From Ascidiaceihabitans sp039975415 (lineage in GTDB: Bacteria > Pseudomonadota > Alphaproteobacteria > Rhodobacterales > Rhodobacteraceae): DNA of 64,000 bases. Shown one piece after another: positions 51,953 to 61,714 of this stretch (position 1 is its first letter; each line of letters opens with the position of its first letter). The stretch lies in assembly GCF_039975415.1 (NCBI RefSeq), contig NZ_JBDWHD010000010.1; one strand, 5' to 3'. The notes below the pieces were generated by a model that saw only the letters and a program-made list of their open reading frames with translations, ran no database searches and was not told the DNA's origin. Position numbers and translations under genes: made by a program.

Positions 51953-53341
51953 TCAAACCAGCGTCACATCGCCTTTCGGCAACCTGATCCGAAAGGCGGT
52001 TCCATCGGTTCCGGTGTTGCTCAGTTCGAGGGAACCGCCATGCCCCCGGACCAATTCCGCAGAAATTGCCAGCCCCAATCCAGACCCGCCTTTTGTAACG
52101 CCGCCCTGAAACGGCGTGAACAAATGTTCCTGGGCTTTGGGGGGCAAACCGGGCCCGGTATCGCGAATGTCGATGAACCATGCGCTGCTGTCTTCACTGG
52201 CAGATACATTGATCTCGCCGGGTTTGCCGCTCGCGATAATCGCCTGACGCGCGTTGCGGACCAGATTTGCAATGACACGAAACACTTGTTCCGCATCAGC
52301 GCGGATTTGCATGGACACTGGAATATCGTCGGACAGACTTAGATCATAGTCTCCGGCGGCCAACCTTTCACTGTCTATGACATCTTCCACGATCGGCGAC
52401 AGCATCGCCACGGTCAAAGTGGGGCTGGGTTCTTCTGCTTTGCCAAAGGCCAAGGTGCTTTCACACAGATGCACAGCCCGTGTGATCGAGTTCACCAATT
52501 TCGGTGCCATCCGTGCGACCAACGGGTCTTCGCTGGACTCGATGCGGTCAGTAAACAACTGTGCCGAAGTCAGGATATTGCGCAAATCATGGCTGATTTT
52601 GCTAACGGCACTGCCAAGCTGCGCCAAGCGCTCTTTCTGACGCAATGCGCTTGTCAGTTCCGTTTGCATGGATTTCAGCGCCTCTTCGGCTTCACGCAGT
52701 TCCGTCACGCCCGCACCAGGTTCAATGATGCGTCGCGCATCTTCCGGCGCTTCGGCATAGCGTTGCATGTGATCAACAACACCCTTGATCGGTTTGACCA
52801 AAAGCGAACGCACCGCCAGAAACAGCAACACGGCCGTGAAGACCGAAATCACAGCGGACAAGATCAAAATCCGCACGCCATAGTCTATCATCGCGGTTCG
52901 CAAAGGCCCGGTTTCCATGGTGATTTCGATCAACAGCCCTGCTTCGCGCAAGGGCGCACCGATCACGCGGATCACTTCATTCTCAGACTTGGTCAACCGC
53001 ATCATGGCGTCGCGGATCAACACCAGTGCTGTGCCATCGCGCAAATCGAATGTTTCCGCGATGGGTTGCGGCATCGGGGTTGCCAACATCAGTTGGCGCA
53101 CCTCGTCGCGGCGCAACACCACGTTAAACACGCCTGCGTTTTCCAGCAGTTCCTGTTCCAGTTCGCTGTCCAACATGTCATCGGCCAACAGCGCCAGTGA
53201 CGCGATCTGCGCCCGCTCAAGGTGATCCAACAGGTAGTTTTCCCGGTACCGTGCAATCGACGGCACAAAGATCAAAATCTCAGCCAACATGACGAAGACT
53301 GTGGTCAGGATCAGGAAGCGTCCAGAAAGCGAATTCAGCAT
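51953..53341 (-). CDS. Membrane sensor histidine kinase
   Basis: 462 residues. Helix 1 at about 8-30, a periplasmic sensor region to about 155, helix 2 at about 157-180, then a HAMP-like linker. H251 in KISHDLRN is the phosphoacceptor; N-box NLVRNARQAI, G1 DTGPGLPP and G2 GGSGLGLAI complete the ATPase. No response regulator is adjacent. It is the last gene of a unit with the flavoprotein (13-base gap) and the TVP38 protein. The signal is unknown. Confidence 0.88.
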   Translation of the reverse strand: MLNSLSGRFLILTTVFVMLAEILIFVPSIARYRENYLLDHLERAQIASLALLADDMLDSELEQELLENAGVFNVVLRRDEVRQLMLATPMPQPIAETFDLRDGTALVLIRDAMMRLTKSENEVIRVIGAPLREAGLLIEITMETGPLRTAMIDYGVRILILSAVISVFTAVLLFLAVRSLLVKPIKGVVDHMQRYAEAPEDARRIIEPGAGVTELREAEEALKSMQTELTSALRQKERLAQLGSAVSKISHDLRNILTSAQLFTDRIESSEDPLVARMAPKLVNSITRAVHLCESTLAFGKAEEPSPTLTVAMLSPIVEDVIDSERLAAGDYDLSLSDDIPVSMQIRADAEQVFRVIANLVRNARQAIIASGKPGEINVSASEDSSAWFIDIRDTGPGLPPKAQEHLFTPFQGGVTKGGSGLGLAISAELVRGHGGSLELSNTGTDGTAFRIRLPKGDVTLV

Positions 53342-53354
53342 GCTGCCTCAGAAC

Positions 53355-54773
53355 TCAAGGAATGAAGCGTTGGACAAAGCCCACCACCCGTTTCACCGTA
53401 GGGTTATCAAACAATCGAGGCGTGTAATAGGCACCGGCCGCGCGTTTGTTGACTTCGCCAATCGTCGGATATGGCGCAACCATGGCGGCGACCTGACTCA
53501 TCTTCATGTTGTTGGCCAGAACCAGCGCCCACAGGTTGATCAATTCGCCCGCTTGGTAGCCTACGATTGACGCACCGACCGGGCGGCCCTTGACCACCAT
53601 CAGCTTGATGAAGCCTTTGGTTTTACGTTCCGCAATCGCGCGGTCATTGTGGTGGTAGTCAAAGCGGATCACTTCCAATTTGTCGCCGTGGGCGTCCCTC
53701 GCCTGCGCTTCGGTCAAGCCGACTTGGGACAATTCTGGGTCAGTATAGGTTGCCCAAGGGATATGCGACGTCTTGGCCTTGGACGGCAGCCCAAACAGCA
53801 TGGATCGGATGATAACGCCCGCGTGGTAGCCCGCCACATGGGTGAATTGCAGCCCGCCCGCCACATCACCGATGGCATAGACTTTGCGGTTGCTGGTACG
53901 CATGGCCGCGTCGACTTCGATGCCTGTGCGTGTGGTCTTGATGCCCGCGGCATCCAAATTCAGCTTGTCGGTATTGGATTTGCGGCCAACGGCCATCAAC
54001 AGGTGCGAGCCTTTGAAAACGCGACCGTCTTTGACCTCGACTTCGATAGCACCGGCTTGCCCTCGAATTTCAGCGGCCATTGCGTCTTCAGCAATCTCTA
54101 CGCCTTCATCTTTCAGCGTATCCAGCACGACCTTGGCCAGTTCGGGATCGTCTTTGCCCAGCGCCTTTGCGCCCTCAATCACAGTTACTTTTGATCCCAA
54201 ACGGATGTGGGCCTGCGCCATTTCCATCCCGATGGGACCGCCCCCGATGATCAACAAATGCTCAGGTTGTTCACGCAGGTCGAACAATGTCTCATTTGTC
54301 TCGTAGGGCACATCGCCAAGACCGGGAATGGGCGGCACCAATGGCGATGAGCCCGTTGAAATAACTACGCGGCGGGCTTTGATCACTGTATCGCCTGCTT
54401 GCACTTCCGTGGGTGAAATGAAGTGGCCATATTCGCGGATCACGTTGACGCCAAAGCCTTCAAACCGCTCTTGGCTGTCCACAGGTGCAATGGTCGCGAT
54501 GACATCCGCCACATGATCCTTGGCGGCGGCATAGTCCACTTGCGGGTCTGTGTCCGCCACGCCGTAGGGCGACGCATGTGCCTGACCGTAAGCGGCTTTG
54601 GCGCTGGCGATCAGCGCCTTGGATGGGACGCACCCGAAGTTCAGGCAATCGCCACCCATCTTGTGACCTTCCAGCAAGGTCACAGATGCCCCCATCTGAC
54701 TGGCCCCTGCAGCCACAGACAGCCCGCCGGACCCTGCACCAATCACCAAAACATCCGTCTTAATACGCTTCAT
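53355..54773 (-). CDS. Mercuric-reductase-like FAD-dependent disulfide oxidoreductase
   Basis: 472 residues, class I pyridine-nucleotide disulfide oxidoreductase. FAD motif VLVIGAGSGGLSVA, redox pair C43/C48 (GGDCLNFGCVPSK), NADPH motif LIIGGGPIGMEMA, and a dimerisation domain. It lacks the N-terminal heavy-metal-binding domain and C-terminal Cys pair of true mercuric reductase. It follows the TVP38-family gene, an association common in bacteria. Probably reduces a small molecule or disulfide; substrate unknown. Confidence 0.85.
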   Translation of the reverse strand: MKRIKTDVLVIGAGSGGLSVAAGASQMGASVTLLEGHKMGGDCLNFGCVPSKALIASAKAAYGQAHASPYGVADTDPQVDYAAAKDHVADVIATIAPVDSQERFEGFGVNVIREYGHFISPTEVQAGDTVIKARRVVISTGSSPLVPPIPGLGDVPYETNETLFDLREQPEHLLIIGGGPIGMEMAQAHIRLGSKVTVIEGAKALGKDDPELAKVVLDTLKDEGVEIAEDAMAAEIRGQAGAIEVEVKDGRVFKGSHLLMAVGRKSNTDKLNLDAAGIKTTRTGIEVDAAMRTSNRKVYAIGDVAGGLQFTHVAGYHAGVIIRSMLFGLPSKAKTSHIPWATYTDPELSQVGLTEAQARDAHGDKLEVIRFDYHHNDRAIAERKTKGFIKLMVVKGRPVGASIVGYQAGELINLWALVLANNMKMSQVAAMVAPYPTIGEVNKRAAGAYYTPRLFDNPTVKRVVGFVQRFIP

Positions 54774-54777
54774 TGTC

Positions 54778-55521
54778 TTACAGACCTTTCTTGCCAGTCA
54801 CGGCTTTCATCAAAACAGGCAACAAGGATAATGCCGCAAGCCCAAGAATTGGCAACAAAACATGGGGCGCGAAAATGATGCCAAGATCCGGCGTCTCGCC
54901 CGCTTCAAAAACTTCACCCAGGCCCGCACCCACAGAACTGAAAACCAACCCGCCGGGAATAATGCCCAAGAACGTAGAAATCACAAAGCGGTGCAGCGGC
55001 ACCTGCATAAAGGACGGCACCAGGTTCGCCACGAAAAACGGAACAACCGGCACGAGGCGCATGATGAACAGCATGGACCATTGATTTTCATCGATCCCGT
55101 CTTTCAACTTTTTGATGGGACCCGTCGACGCCTCCATCTTTGCACCAAGCGTTTCACCAAACCCGTAACGTGCTGCCAAAAAGATAACTGTCGCCCCAAG
55201 GGTTGCACCCGTAACGTTAAAGACCGTGCCAAAGACTGTGCCAAACAAGAAGCCCCCCGTCAGCGTGGCAATGGTGGCCCCCGGCAAAGAGAACCCGACA
55301 ATCAGAACGTAGGCCAAGACAAACAGCAGCGCTGTCAAAACATAGTTGCTGTCACGAAACGCCACCAACGCTTCACGGTTGTCGCGCAACGTGTCAAAGC
55401 TGAGGTAATCGCGCAAAGTGAAAAACCCGATGGCGGCCACCACTGCGATTGCAATCAACGGCAACCGCCGCATCAGGCCGGATTTGGGGGAAGGTTCATT
55501 GGTTTGGGTCATATCACTCAT
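54778..55521 (-). CDS. TVP38/TMEM64 (DedA-superfamily) membrane protein
   Basis: About 247 residues from MSDMTQTNEPSPK (ATG 55521); the longer frame is rejected. The SNARE-associated/DedA core FGTVFNVTGATLGATVIFLAARYGFGE and IMRLVPVVPFFVANLVPS with flanking membrane helices are present. Linked with the next gene (4-base gap). Confidence 0.88.
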   Translation of the reverse strand: MSDMTQTNEPSPKSGLMRRLPLIAIAVVAAIGFFTLRDYLSFDTLRDNREALVAFRDSNYVLTALLFVLAYVLIVGFSLPGATIATLTGGFLFGTVFGTVFNVTGATLGATVIFLAARYGFGETLGAKMEASTGPIKKLKDGIDENQWSMLFIMRLVPVVPFFVANLVPSFMQVPLHRFVISTFLGIIPGGLVFSSVGAGLGEVFEAGETPDLGIIFAPHVLLPILGLAALSLLPVLMKAVTGKKGL

Positions 55522-55815
55522 CAGTTTGGTCTTTTTGGTTGTCCACTTCAATGCACTGAACCTGTGCATACGTGCCACCGTGAAACACCTAGATCACGGG
55601 TGCTTGATATTGAGTGAAGGGAATCGAGGGTTTCTTGCGTCAAGTTTAGGCGTTTGAAACAATTCCCCAAGTTCACGCCGGATATTTGTTGCAAAACTAT
55701 ACGTTTTAACGTCCACAGGGTTTGACTTGCCCCCCTATCGCCTTTAGAGGACGGGCTTCGAATGACACTTGGTGCGCCGAATCTACAAGGTGGACCATAA
55801 AATGGAGACGGAGCG
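55522..55815. promoter_or_regulatory. Divergent promoter region of TVP38 gene and rpmH
   Basis: About 290 bases with no gene. Holds the rpmH promoter described at 55722 and presumably one for the minus-strand operon. Confidence 0.5.
55722..55750 (+). promoter_or_regulatory. Putative sigma-70 promoter of rpmH-rnpA
   Basis: TTGACT (55722-55727), 17-base spacer, TAGAGG (55745-55750). The TTGACN17TAGAG pattern resembles strong alphaproteobacterial housekeeping promoters. It lies 66 bases before the rpmH start. Confidence 0.6.
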
Positions 55816-55950
55816 ATGAAACGCACCTACCAACCTTCCAATCTTGTGCGCAAGCGGCGCCACGGCTTCCGTTCGCGCATGGCGACAAAAGCAGGCCGTA
55901 AAATCCTGAACGCACGTCGTGCCAAGGGCCGCAAAGAACTAAGCGCTTAA
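55816..55950 (+). CDS. rpmH: 50S ribosomal protein L34
   Basis: 44 residues, full length: MKRTYQPSNLVRKRRHGF and continuing to KGRKELSA. Highly basic. GGAG-type ribosome-binding site directly upstream. First gene of rpmH-rnpA-yidD. Confidence 0.98.
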   Translation: MKRTYQPSNLVRKRRHGFRSRMATKAGRKILNARRAKGRKELSA

Positions 55951-55977
55951 TCTAGCGCCAGCGCAGGATTGCCTGAC

Positions 55978-56373
55978 ATGACCCCGCCGGAGGCCTCCAC
56001 GAGCAACGCAGATGTTGCCGCGGACATGCCTGCGGCGGGTTCGTCACGTTTAGATGTATTGAAAAAACGTGCTGACTTTTTACGGGCAGCGCGTGCCAAA
56101 CACATCCCCACGAAGGGATTTGTTCTGCAATATCGCGCACGCGGCGACGATGCCCCTATGCGTGTTGGGTTCACCTGTTCCAAAAAAGTCGGAAACGCTG
56201 TGGCGCGCAATCGCGCCAAACGCCGCCTGCGTGAGATCGCCCAAGCCATTCTGCCCCACCACGGCAAACATGGTACTGATTATGTGTTGATCGGACGGTT
56301 TGAACGCACGGCCCAGCGCCCTTTCACCGATTTGCTGGATGATTTGCGTCGCGCCTTGGCCGCTGCCGAATGA
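55978..56373 (+). CDS. rnpA: Ribonuclease P protein component
   Basis: 131 residues from ATG 55978; a TTG at 55969 is also in frame. RNase P motif KVGNAVARNRAKRRLREI is intact, with RADFLRAARA near residue 33 (start of the canonical domain). The roughly 25-residue acidic N-terminal extension is common in Rhodobacteraceae. Its TGA overlaps the yidD start. Confidence 0.95.
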   Translation: MTPPEASTSNADVAADMPAAGSSRLDVLKKRADFLRAARAKHIPTKGFVLQYRARGDDAPMRVGFTCSKKVGNAVARNRAKRRLREIAQAILPHHGKHGTDYVLIGRFERTAQRPFTDLLDDLRRALAAAE

Positions 56374-56618
56374 CGCCTTTCGCCTATATCGTTTCCTTGC
56401 CTGTCCGCGCCTATCGCTTGGTGTTTAGCCCGTGGGTCGGCTTCAACTGCCGCTACCAGCCCACTTGTTCCGCTTACGCCATGGAAGCTTTGGAAAAACA
56501 CGGCGCCTTTAAAGGCAGCTACCTTGCAGCCAGACGTATAGGGCGATGTCACCCGTTTGGCGGAACAGGTTACGATCCCGTCCCGGACCGTGTCCCAGAC
56601 CACACAGAACGTCGTTAG
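56370..56618 (+). CDS. yidD: Membrane protein insertion efficiency factor YidD
   Basis: 82 residues with the Cys-rich family motifs FSPWVGFNCRYQPTCSAYAM and RRIGRCHPFGGTGYDPVP. Start overlaps rnpA (ATGA). Its stop overlaps that of the convergent DUF3833 gene by two bases. Confidence 0.96.
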   Translation: MTPFAYIVSLPVRAYRLVFSPWVGFNCRYQPTCSAYAMEALEKHGAFKGSYLAARRIGRCHPFGGTGYDPVPDRVPDHTERR

Positions 56619-57157
56619 CTTTGTTTCTCGAAGGTTATCGTTACCTCACCTATGTCGACGCCGAAGCGTTTCATATATGCTTTGTTCAGCACACGCGTTT
56701 CGCTTAACTGCCACATCCAATCATCAAAGTTCACGCGCAGTGTGCCGTCTGGAACCGGCAGATCAATTTGGTAAGTCCAATTGAATGTGTCGCCCCGCTC
56801 TTCCCCCGTCGCGCTGCCAATCACGCCGGGCGCCGTGCCAGCCCAAGTCTGGGCGCCGGCCTGGGCGCCTGTTTTGCGTAACGTCCAAACCCGCTGTTCC
56901 GCCGTTCCATCGGCATAGACGAAATTCTCGTCCAGAACCAACGTATTGCCATTCCAGTTACCGTCGATTTCGACAACGAAACGTCGCCGTACAGTGCCGA
57001 ACACATCCTGAAATTGACCATAGGCCGTGACATGGCCGTCAAAAAATTCTTCCAGATTGAATTCTGCCTTGGACAGTTTTTCATCTTCCAATGCAGGTTT
57101 TCCAGTACAGGCGCTAAGCCCCAAAACCATCAAAATAGCTATCCCAAGACGCCGCAT
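56615..57157 (-). CDS. DUF3833-family lipoprotein
   Basis: 180 residues from MRRLGIAILMVLGLSACTG; lipobox LSAC with lipidated Cys17. The FDGHVTAYGQFQDVFGTVRRRF and TFNWTYQIDLPVPDG segments match the DUF3833 family. The only minus-strand gene in an otherwise plus-strand housekeeping run. Probably periplasmic, function unknown. Confidence 0.85.
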   Translation of the reverse strand: MRRLGIAILMVLGLSACTGKPALEDEKLSKAEFNLEEFFDGHVTAYGQFQDVFGTVRRRFVVEIDGNWNGNTLVLDENFVYADGTAEQRVWTLRKTGAQAGAQTWAGTAPGVIGSATGEERGDTFNWTYQIDLPVPDGTLRVNFDDWMWQLSETRVLNKAYMKRFGVDIGEVTITFEKQS

Positions 57158-57253
57158 GGTGTTTCCCTTAACTTTGAATGTGGTACGCGCCAGGAGCTCT
57201 TTTGGTTCACACGACATCTGCTATAACACCGCCACACAACTTTGAGGCCCGCC

Positions 57254-58141
57254 ATGCGAGACGAACTCGACGACATACATGCCCTGTTTCACGGGGCCCC
57301 TCGCACCACCGAATTCAAGAAATTGCGTAAACGTATTGTTCGGATGACCCGTGAGGCGATCGAACAATACGGCATGATCGAAAAAGATGCGCGGTGGCTT
57401 GTCTGCTTGTCGGGCGGCAAAGACAGTTACACATTGCTTGCTGTGCTTCACGAATTGCAATGGCGCGGTCTTTTGCCCGTCGACATTCTGGCGTGTAACC
57501 TGGATCAGGGACAACCGGGGTTTCCCGCAACTGTGTTGCCCAAATTCCTCGAAGACATGGGCGTCCCCCACCGCATAGAATACCAAGATACCTATTCGGT
57601 GGTTGTGGACAAAATCCCCGCAGGACGCACGTTTTGTGCGTTATGCTCGCGTTTGCGTCGCGGGCATCTTTATCGCGTGGCGCGCGAAGAAGGTTGCTCT
57701 GCTGTGGTTCTCGGACATCACAGAGACGACATACTAGAAACGTTTTTCATGAATTTGTTTCATGGTGGGCGCTTGGCAACCATGCCACCAAAATTGGTAA
57801 ATGAAGAAGGGGATTTATTCGTCTACCGCCCACTTGCACATGTCGCGGAAACGGATTGCGAAAAGTTTGCCCAAGCTATGAATTATCCCATAATTCCTTG
57901 CGATCTATGCGGAAGTCAGGATGGGTTGCAGCGCCAACAAGTTAAGCAAATTCTGGATGGCTGGGAAGCCAACAGTCCGGGACGGCGTCAGGTTATGTTC
58001 CGTGCGTTAACCAATGCACGGCCCTCACATCTGCTGGATACGAACCTTTTTGACTTTGCGAATCTGGTGCGCAACGCAGGTGCAAATGACGAACCGATAA
58101 AACTTGACCTAAAAGCAGGTGAAGTTCCCAAGCTTCGTTAA
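57254..58141 (+). CDS. ttcA: tRNA 2-thiocytidine(32) synthetase TtcA
   Basis: 295 residues from ATG 57254 with GAGG upstream. PP-loop CLSGGKDSYTLL binds ATP; Cys residues in FCALCSRLRRG and PCDLCGSQ ligate the Fe-S cluster. Thiolates C32 of certain tRNAs. Confidence 0.94.
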   Translation: MRDELDDIHALFHGAPRTTEFKKLRKRIVRMTREAIEQYGMIEKDARWLVCLSGGKDSYTLLAVLHELQWRGLLPVDILACNLDQGQPGFPATVLPKFLEDMGVPHRIEYQDTYSVVVDKIPAGRTFCALCSRLRRGHLYRVAREEGCSAVVLGHHRDDILETFFMNLFHGGRLATMPPKLVNEEGDLFVYRPLAHVAETDCEKFAQAMNYPIIPCDLCGSQDGLQRQQVKQILDGWEANSPGRRQVMFRALTNARPSHLLDTNLFDFANLVRNAGANDEPIKLDLKAGEVPKLR

Positions 58142-58214
58142 GGGGCTGATTACCAAAGGCAAGTACTCCTTTTGTTCAAATGCAGGCAGCACCCATTTGC
58201 ACAAAGGACCGACC

Positions 58215-59765
58215 ATGCGTATGAATTTTCAACGCAACTTTTCGCAACTGCGCGAACGGTTGTGCACAGCCATGATTGGTCCACAGGCGTTGGCGTTTCT
58301 GCCCGCGCTCAGCCTTGCCAGCTATTGGATAGGCGGCGAAGTTGCCCTGCTTGGCGCAACATTGGTCGTCCCTGCGCTGTTTTTACTGGCAGGTGGTCTA
58401 TCCCCGGACAGTCGCCGCATGCGTCTTGCACGTGATTCTTTCACGGGACTGCTTCAGCGCGACGGCTTCGATGACCTTGTAGAACACACTTACGAGAAAA
58501 CAGCGGATGGCACTCAATCCTCTGCAGTCTTTCACATCGAACTCGATGATTTCGCACAATTGGTAGAACGGCATGGTGAAGCTGCAGGTGACGCAGTGAT
58601 CCAGCGAACAGGTGACCGAATTGTATCGACTTTGCGGGATATGGATAATGTGGCACGTCTTGGTGATTGCCGCTTTGCAATTTGCATGGGTGCGACACGG
58701 TTTATCGACCTAGAAGTCTGCATCCAACTTTCCGGACGCATACAAAACATCATTGAAGAACCCATTTCGGTTGATGGTGTCTCCGTTTACATGACTGCGG
58801 CCATCGGCTTCTGCCTAAGTGGACGGGCCCCCGGAAAATCCGCTGTTGATTGGTCAACTGCCGCGTCAACAGCGCTACGTTCCGCCCAAAAACGAGGCCC
58901 ATCCGCCATCCGCGCATACACAGAGGAAATGCGTCGGGTCAGCGAAACGCGTGCAGAATTACGCGACGATATCACTTATGGATTGGAGGCCGGCCAAGTC
59001 ACACCTTGGTTCCAGCCACAGATATCTACAGACACAGGCAAAGTGACTGGATTTGAAGCTTTGGCACGTTGGCATCATCCGGAACGGGGTATGATTGCAC
59101 CCAACGAATTTCTTCCAGCCATTGAAGCGGCAGGATTGATGGAGCGGCTGGCGGAAGCCATGCTGTACCACACTTTCACAGCGTTGAAGGCATGGGATGC
59201 TGCCGGGGTGGTCGTACCCCAAGTTGGCGTCAATTTCAGCGGCGTCGAACTTAACAATCCCCGTCTGATCGAAAAAGTTAAATGGGAACTCGATCGCTTC
59301 AATCTAACACCGGATCGTCTTTCTATCGAAATTCTGGAAACTGTGATCGCGGGCGCCCCCGATGACGTTATTACCCGCAATATAAACGGGTTGGTGGCCA
59401 TGGGGTGTCGGGTGGATCTAGACGATTTTGGAACGGGCCATGCTTCCATTTCATCCATCCGCAGGTTCGCCGTCAATCGCATCAAAATTGACAGATCCTT
59501 CGTTATCAAGGCCGATCGGGACCCTGAACAACAGCGCATGATAAGTGCAATTCTGACCATGGCCGAAAGACTGAATCTGGAAACTCTGGCTGAAGGCGTC
59601 GAGACCGTTGGCGAACACGCCCTTCTGGCACAATTGGGGTGTGACCACGTGCAGGGTTTCGGCATCGGAAAGCCTATGCCATTTCACGAAACACTGGACT
59701 GGATTTCATCACACGAAGCAAAATTGCAGGACGCTCCGGAAATCTTGCCAGGACGAACGAAGTAG
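58215..59765 (+). CDS. EAL-domain c-di-GMP phosphodiesterase with degenerate GGDEF
   Basis: 516 residues from ATG 58215 (AAGGA upstream); the longer frame overlaps ttcA and is not needed. Two membrane helices at about 20-65, then a GGDEF fold whose active-site loop reads RLGDCRF, so it is not expected to make c-di-GMP. The EAL domain is intact: GFEALARW, VNFSGVEL, EILET, LDDFGTGHAS, IKIDRSF and EGVET. Predicted to be a membrane-bound phosphodiesterase with a possible GTP-sensing GGDEF. Confidence 0.88.
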   Translation: MRMNFQRNFSQLRERLCTAMIGPQALAFLPALSLASYWIGGEVALLGATLVVPALFLLAGGLSPDSRRMRLARDSFTGLLQRDGFDDLVEHTYEKTADGTQSSAVFHIELDDFAQLVERHGEAAGDAVIQRTGDRIVSTLRDMDNVARLGDCRFAICMGATRFIDLEVCIQLSGRIQNIIEEPISVDGVSVYMTAAIGFCLSGRAPGKSAVDWSTAASTALRSAQKRGPSAIRAYTEEMRRVSETRAELRDDITYGLEAGQVTPWFQPQISTDTGKVTGFEALARWHHPERGMIAPNEFLPAIEAAGLMERLAEAMLYHTFTALKAWDAAGVVVPQVGVNFSGVELNNPRLIEKVKWELDRFNLTPDRLSIEILETVIAGAPDDVITRNINGLVAMGCRVDLDDFGTGHASISSIRRFAVNRIKIDRSFVIKADRDPEQQRMISAILTMAERLNLETLAEGVETVGEHALLAQLGCDHVQGFGIGKPMPFHETLDWISSHEAKLQDAPEILPGRTK

Positions 59766-59902
59766 CCAGTCCACTCCAAATGACAAAAACAAACGAAAAC
59801 TGCCTTTGTGTCACGGTGGCAAAAGGCCGAATCCGCTTGACCTTTTGCCTCGCACTCTGTTGAACCCACCAAGATATCAAAGACATCAGGTGGCGGTCCC
59901 CC

Positions 59903-61714
59903 ATGGACGATCAAAACAAGAACCTCATTCTTGCAACTGCGCTCAGCTTTGCTGTGATCCTCGTATGGTTTGTGCTTTTCCCGCCACCAGAACCGGATAC
60001 GCCTATTGACGGCACCAGCGCCGTTCAGACGACTGGGTCAACGGCCGACACAACTGTGGCAACGACCCCCTCAGTAGACGCGCCCGTCGCGGTTCCGACG
60101 CAGGCTCCGAAAGCACTGGCTGAAGCGCCACGTGCGTCAATCGAAACGCCACGCCTAACGGGTTCTATAAGCCTTCTGGGTGGACGTATTGATGAACTGA
60201 AACTGAACGACTACCGCGAGACCACGGAACCAGACGCCGACATTGTTACACTTCTGGCCCCAGTTGGCAGCGAAGACCCCTATTACGCATTGTTTGGATG
60301 GGCGGCGAGCACAGGCGTTACACCGGACGCGGTCCCGGGACCTGATACGGAATGGACGCTAAGCGACGGCGACGTGTTGCGTCCCGATGCACCCATTACA
60401 CTCAGCTGGGACAATGGCGCGGGCCTTGTGTTCAACCGGACATATGAAGTCGACGCCGATTTTATGTTCACCGTTACGCAAAGCGTGCAAAACAACGGCT
60501 CTGCCGACGCGTCTATGGCGCCTTACGGCATCCTTGCCCGCCATGGCGAGCCTGACAATCTGAAAGGGTTCTTCGTTTTGCACGAAGGCCTGGTCACGAT
60601 GACGGACGAACTGACCGAAACCGATTGGGACAACATTCCGGATTTTGACGTGCATCCCAAAGAAGGGGTGCCTGCAGAACGCAATGAAGACATTCAAAAC
60701 GGCTGGATTGGCATTACCGACCACTACTGGATGACAACCCTGATCCCACCGGCAGACACAAATGCGCGTCTGACGGCCAAGTACTACCCGCGGACGGATA
60801 TCTATCAGACCGAAACCGTGATGCCGAAAGTGACCATCGCACCGGGTGCCAGTGCCACAAACACATTGCGCGTGTTTGCCGGTGCCAAGGAATGGGAAAC
60901 CATCCGCGAATACCAATCCGAAGGCGTGACAAGCTTTATCGATAGCATCGACTGGGGTTGGTTCTTTTTCCTGACCAAACCTATCTTCTGGCTGTTGCAC
61001 GAACTGAACAAGCTGATCGGCAACATGGGGTGGTCCATCATCGGGCTGACTTTGATCATCAAGGCCGTTCTATTCCCGCTGGCTTACAAATCTTACGTCT
61101 CGATGGCGAAAATGAAAGAACTTCAGCCACAGATGGAAAAGCTGAAGGAAGCGGCAGGCGACGACCGTCAAAAAATGCAACAAGGCATGATGGAGCTGTA
61201 CAAGAAAGAAAAGGTAAACCCCGCTGCGGGATGTCTGCCTATTCTGCTTCAAATTCCCATCTTCTTTTCATTGTACAAAGTGATCTTTGTCACAATCGAA
61301 CTGCGCCACGCCCCTTGGCTTGGGCCGTTTCAGGATCTGTCAGCACCAGATCCGACATCCTTGCTAAACCTGTTCGGTCTGTTGCCCAACAGCGCACCAG
61401 AACCCGGTTCGATCATGGCTTTGGTCTTCATCGGTATCTTGCCCCTGCTTTTGGGTATCTCCATGTGGTTGCAGCAAAAACTTAACCCGGCCCCCACAGA
61501 CCCCACGCAGCAAATGATCTTCGCTTGGATGCCTTGGGTATTCATGTTCATGTTGGGTGGTTTCGCCAGTGGTCTCGTTGTCTACTGGATTGCAAACAAC
61601 ACCATCACGTTTACGCAGCAGTACCTGATCATGCGCAGCCAGGGCTACAAACCTGATGTCTTTGGAAACATCATGAAAAGTTTCCGCCGCAAAACTGAAA
61701 CGGACAGCAAGTAA
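59903..61714 (+). CDS. yidC: Membrane protein insertase YidC
   Basis: 603 residues. N-terminal helix (LATALSFAVILVWFVLFPP), a long periplasmic domain (about 40-340, Pro/Thr-rich start), and the conserved C-terminal five-helix core (GWSIIGLTLIIKAVLFPLAY; GCLPILLQIPIFFSLYKVI; WMPWVFMFMLGGFASGLVVYWI). Its stop overlaps the start of the MOSC gene. Confidence 0.96.
   Translation: MDDQNKNLILATALSFAVILVWFVLFPPPEPDTPIDGTSAVQTTGSTADTTVATTPSVDAPVAVPTQAPKALAEAPRASIETPRLTGSISLLGGRIDELKLNDYRETTEPDADIVTLLAPVGSEDPYYALFGWAASTGVTPDAVPGPDTEWTLSDGDVLRPDAPITLSWDNGAGLVFNRTYEVDADFMFTVTQSVQNNGSADASMAPYGILARHGEPDNLKGFFVLHEGLVTMTDELTETDWDNIPDFDVHPKEGVPAERNEDIQNGWIGITDHYWMTTLIPPADTNARLTAKYYPRTDIYQTETVMPKVTIAPGASATNTLRVFAGAKEWETIREYQSEGVTSFIDSIDWGWFFFLTKPIFWLLHELNKLIGNMGWSIIGLTLIIKAVLFPLAYKSYVSMAKMKELQPQMEKLKEAAGDDRQKMQQGMMELYKKEKVNPAAGCLPILLQIPIFFSLYKVIFVTIELRHAPWLGPFQDLSAPDPTSLLNLFGLLPNSAPEPGSIMALVFIGILPLLLGISMWLQQKLNPAPTDPTQQMIFAWMPWVFMFMLGGFASGLVVYWIANNTITFTQQYLIMRSQGYKPDVFGNIMKSFRRKTETDSK

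Noticed and set aside
57200..57230. Possible ttcA promoter (TTGGTT ... TATAAC)
   Set aside because: The spacer is only 14 bases, too short for sigma-70.
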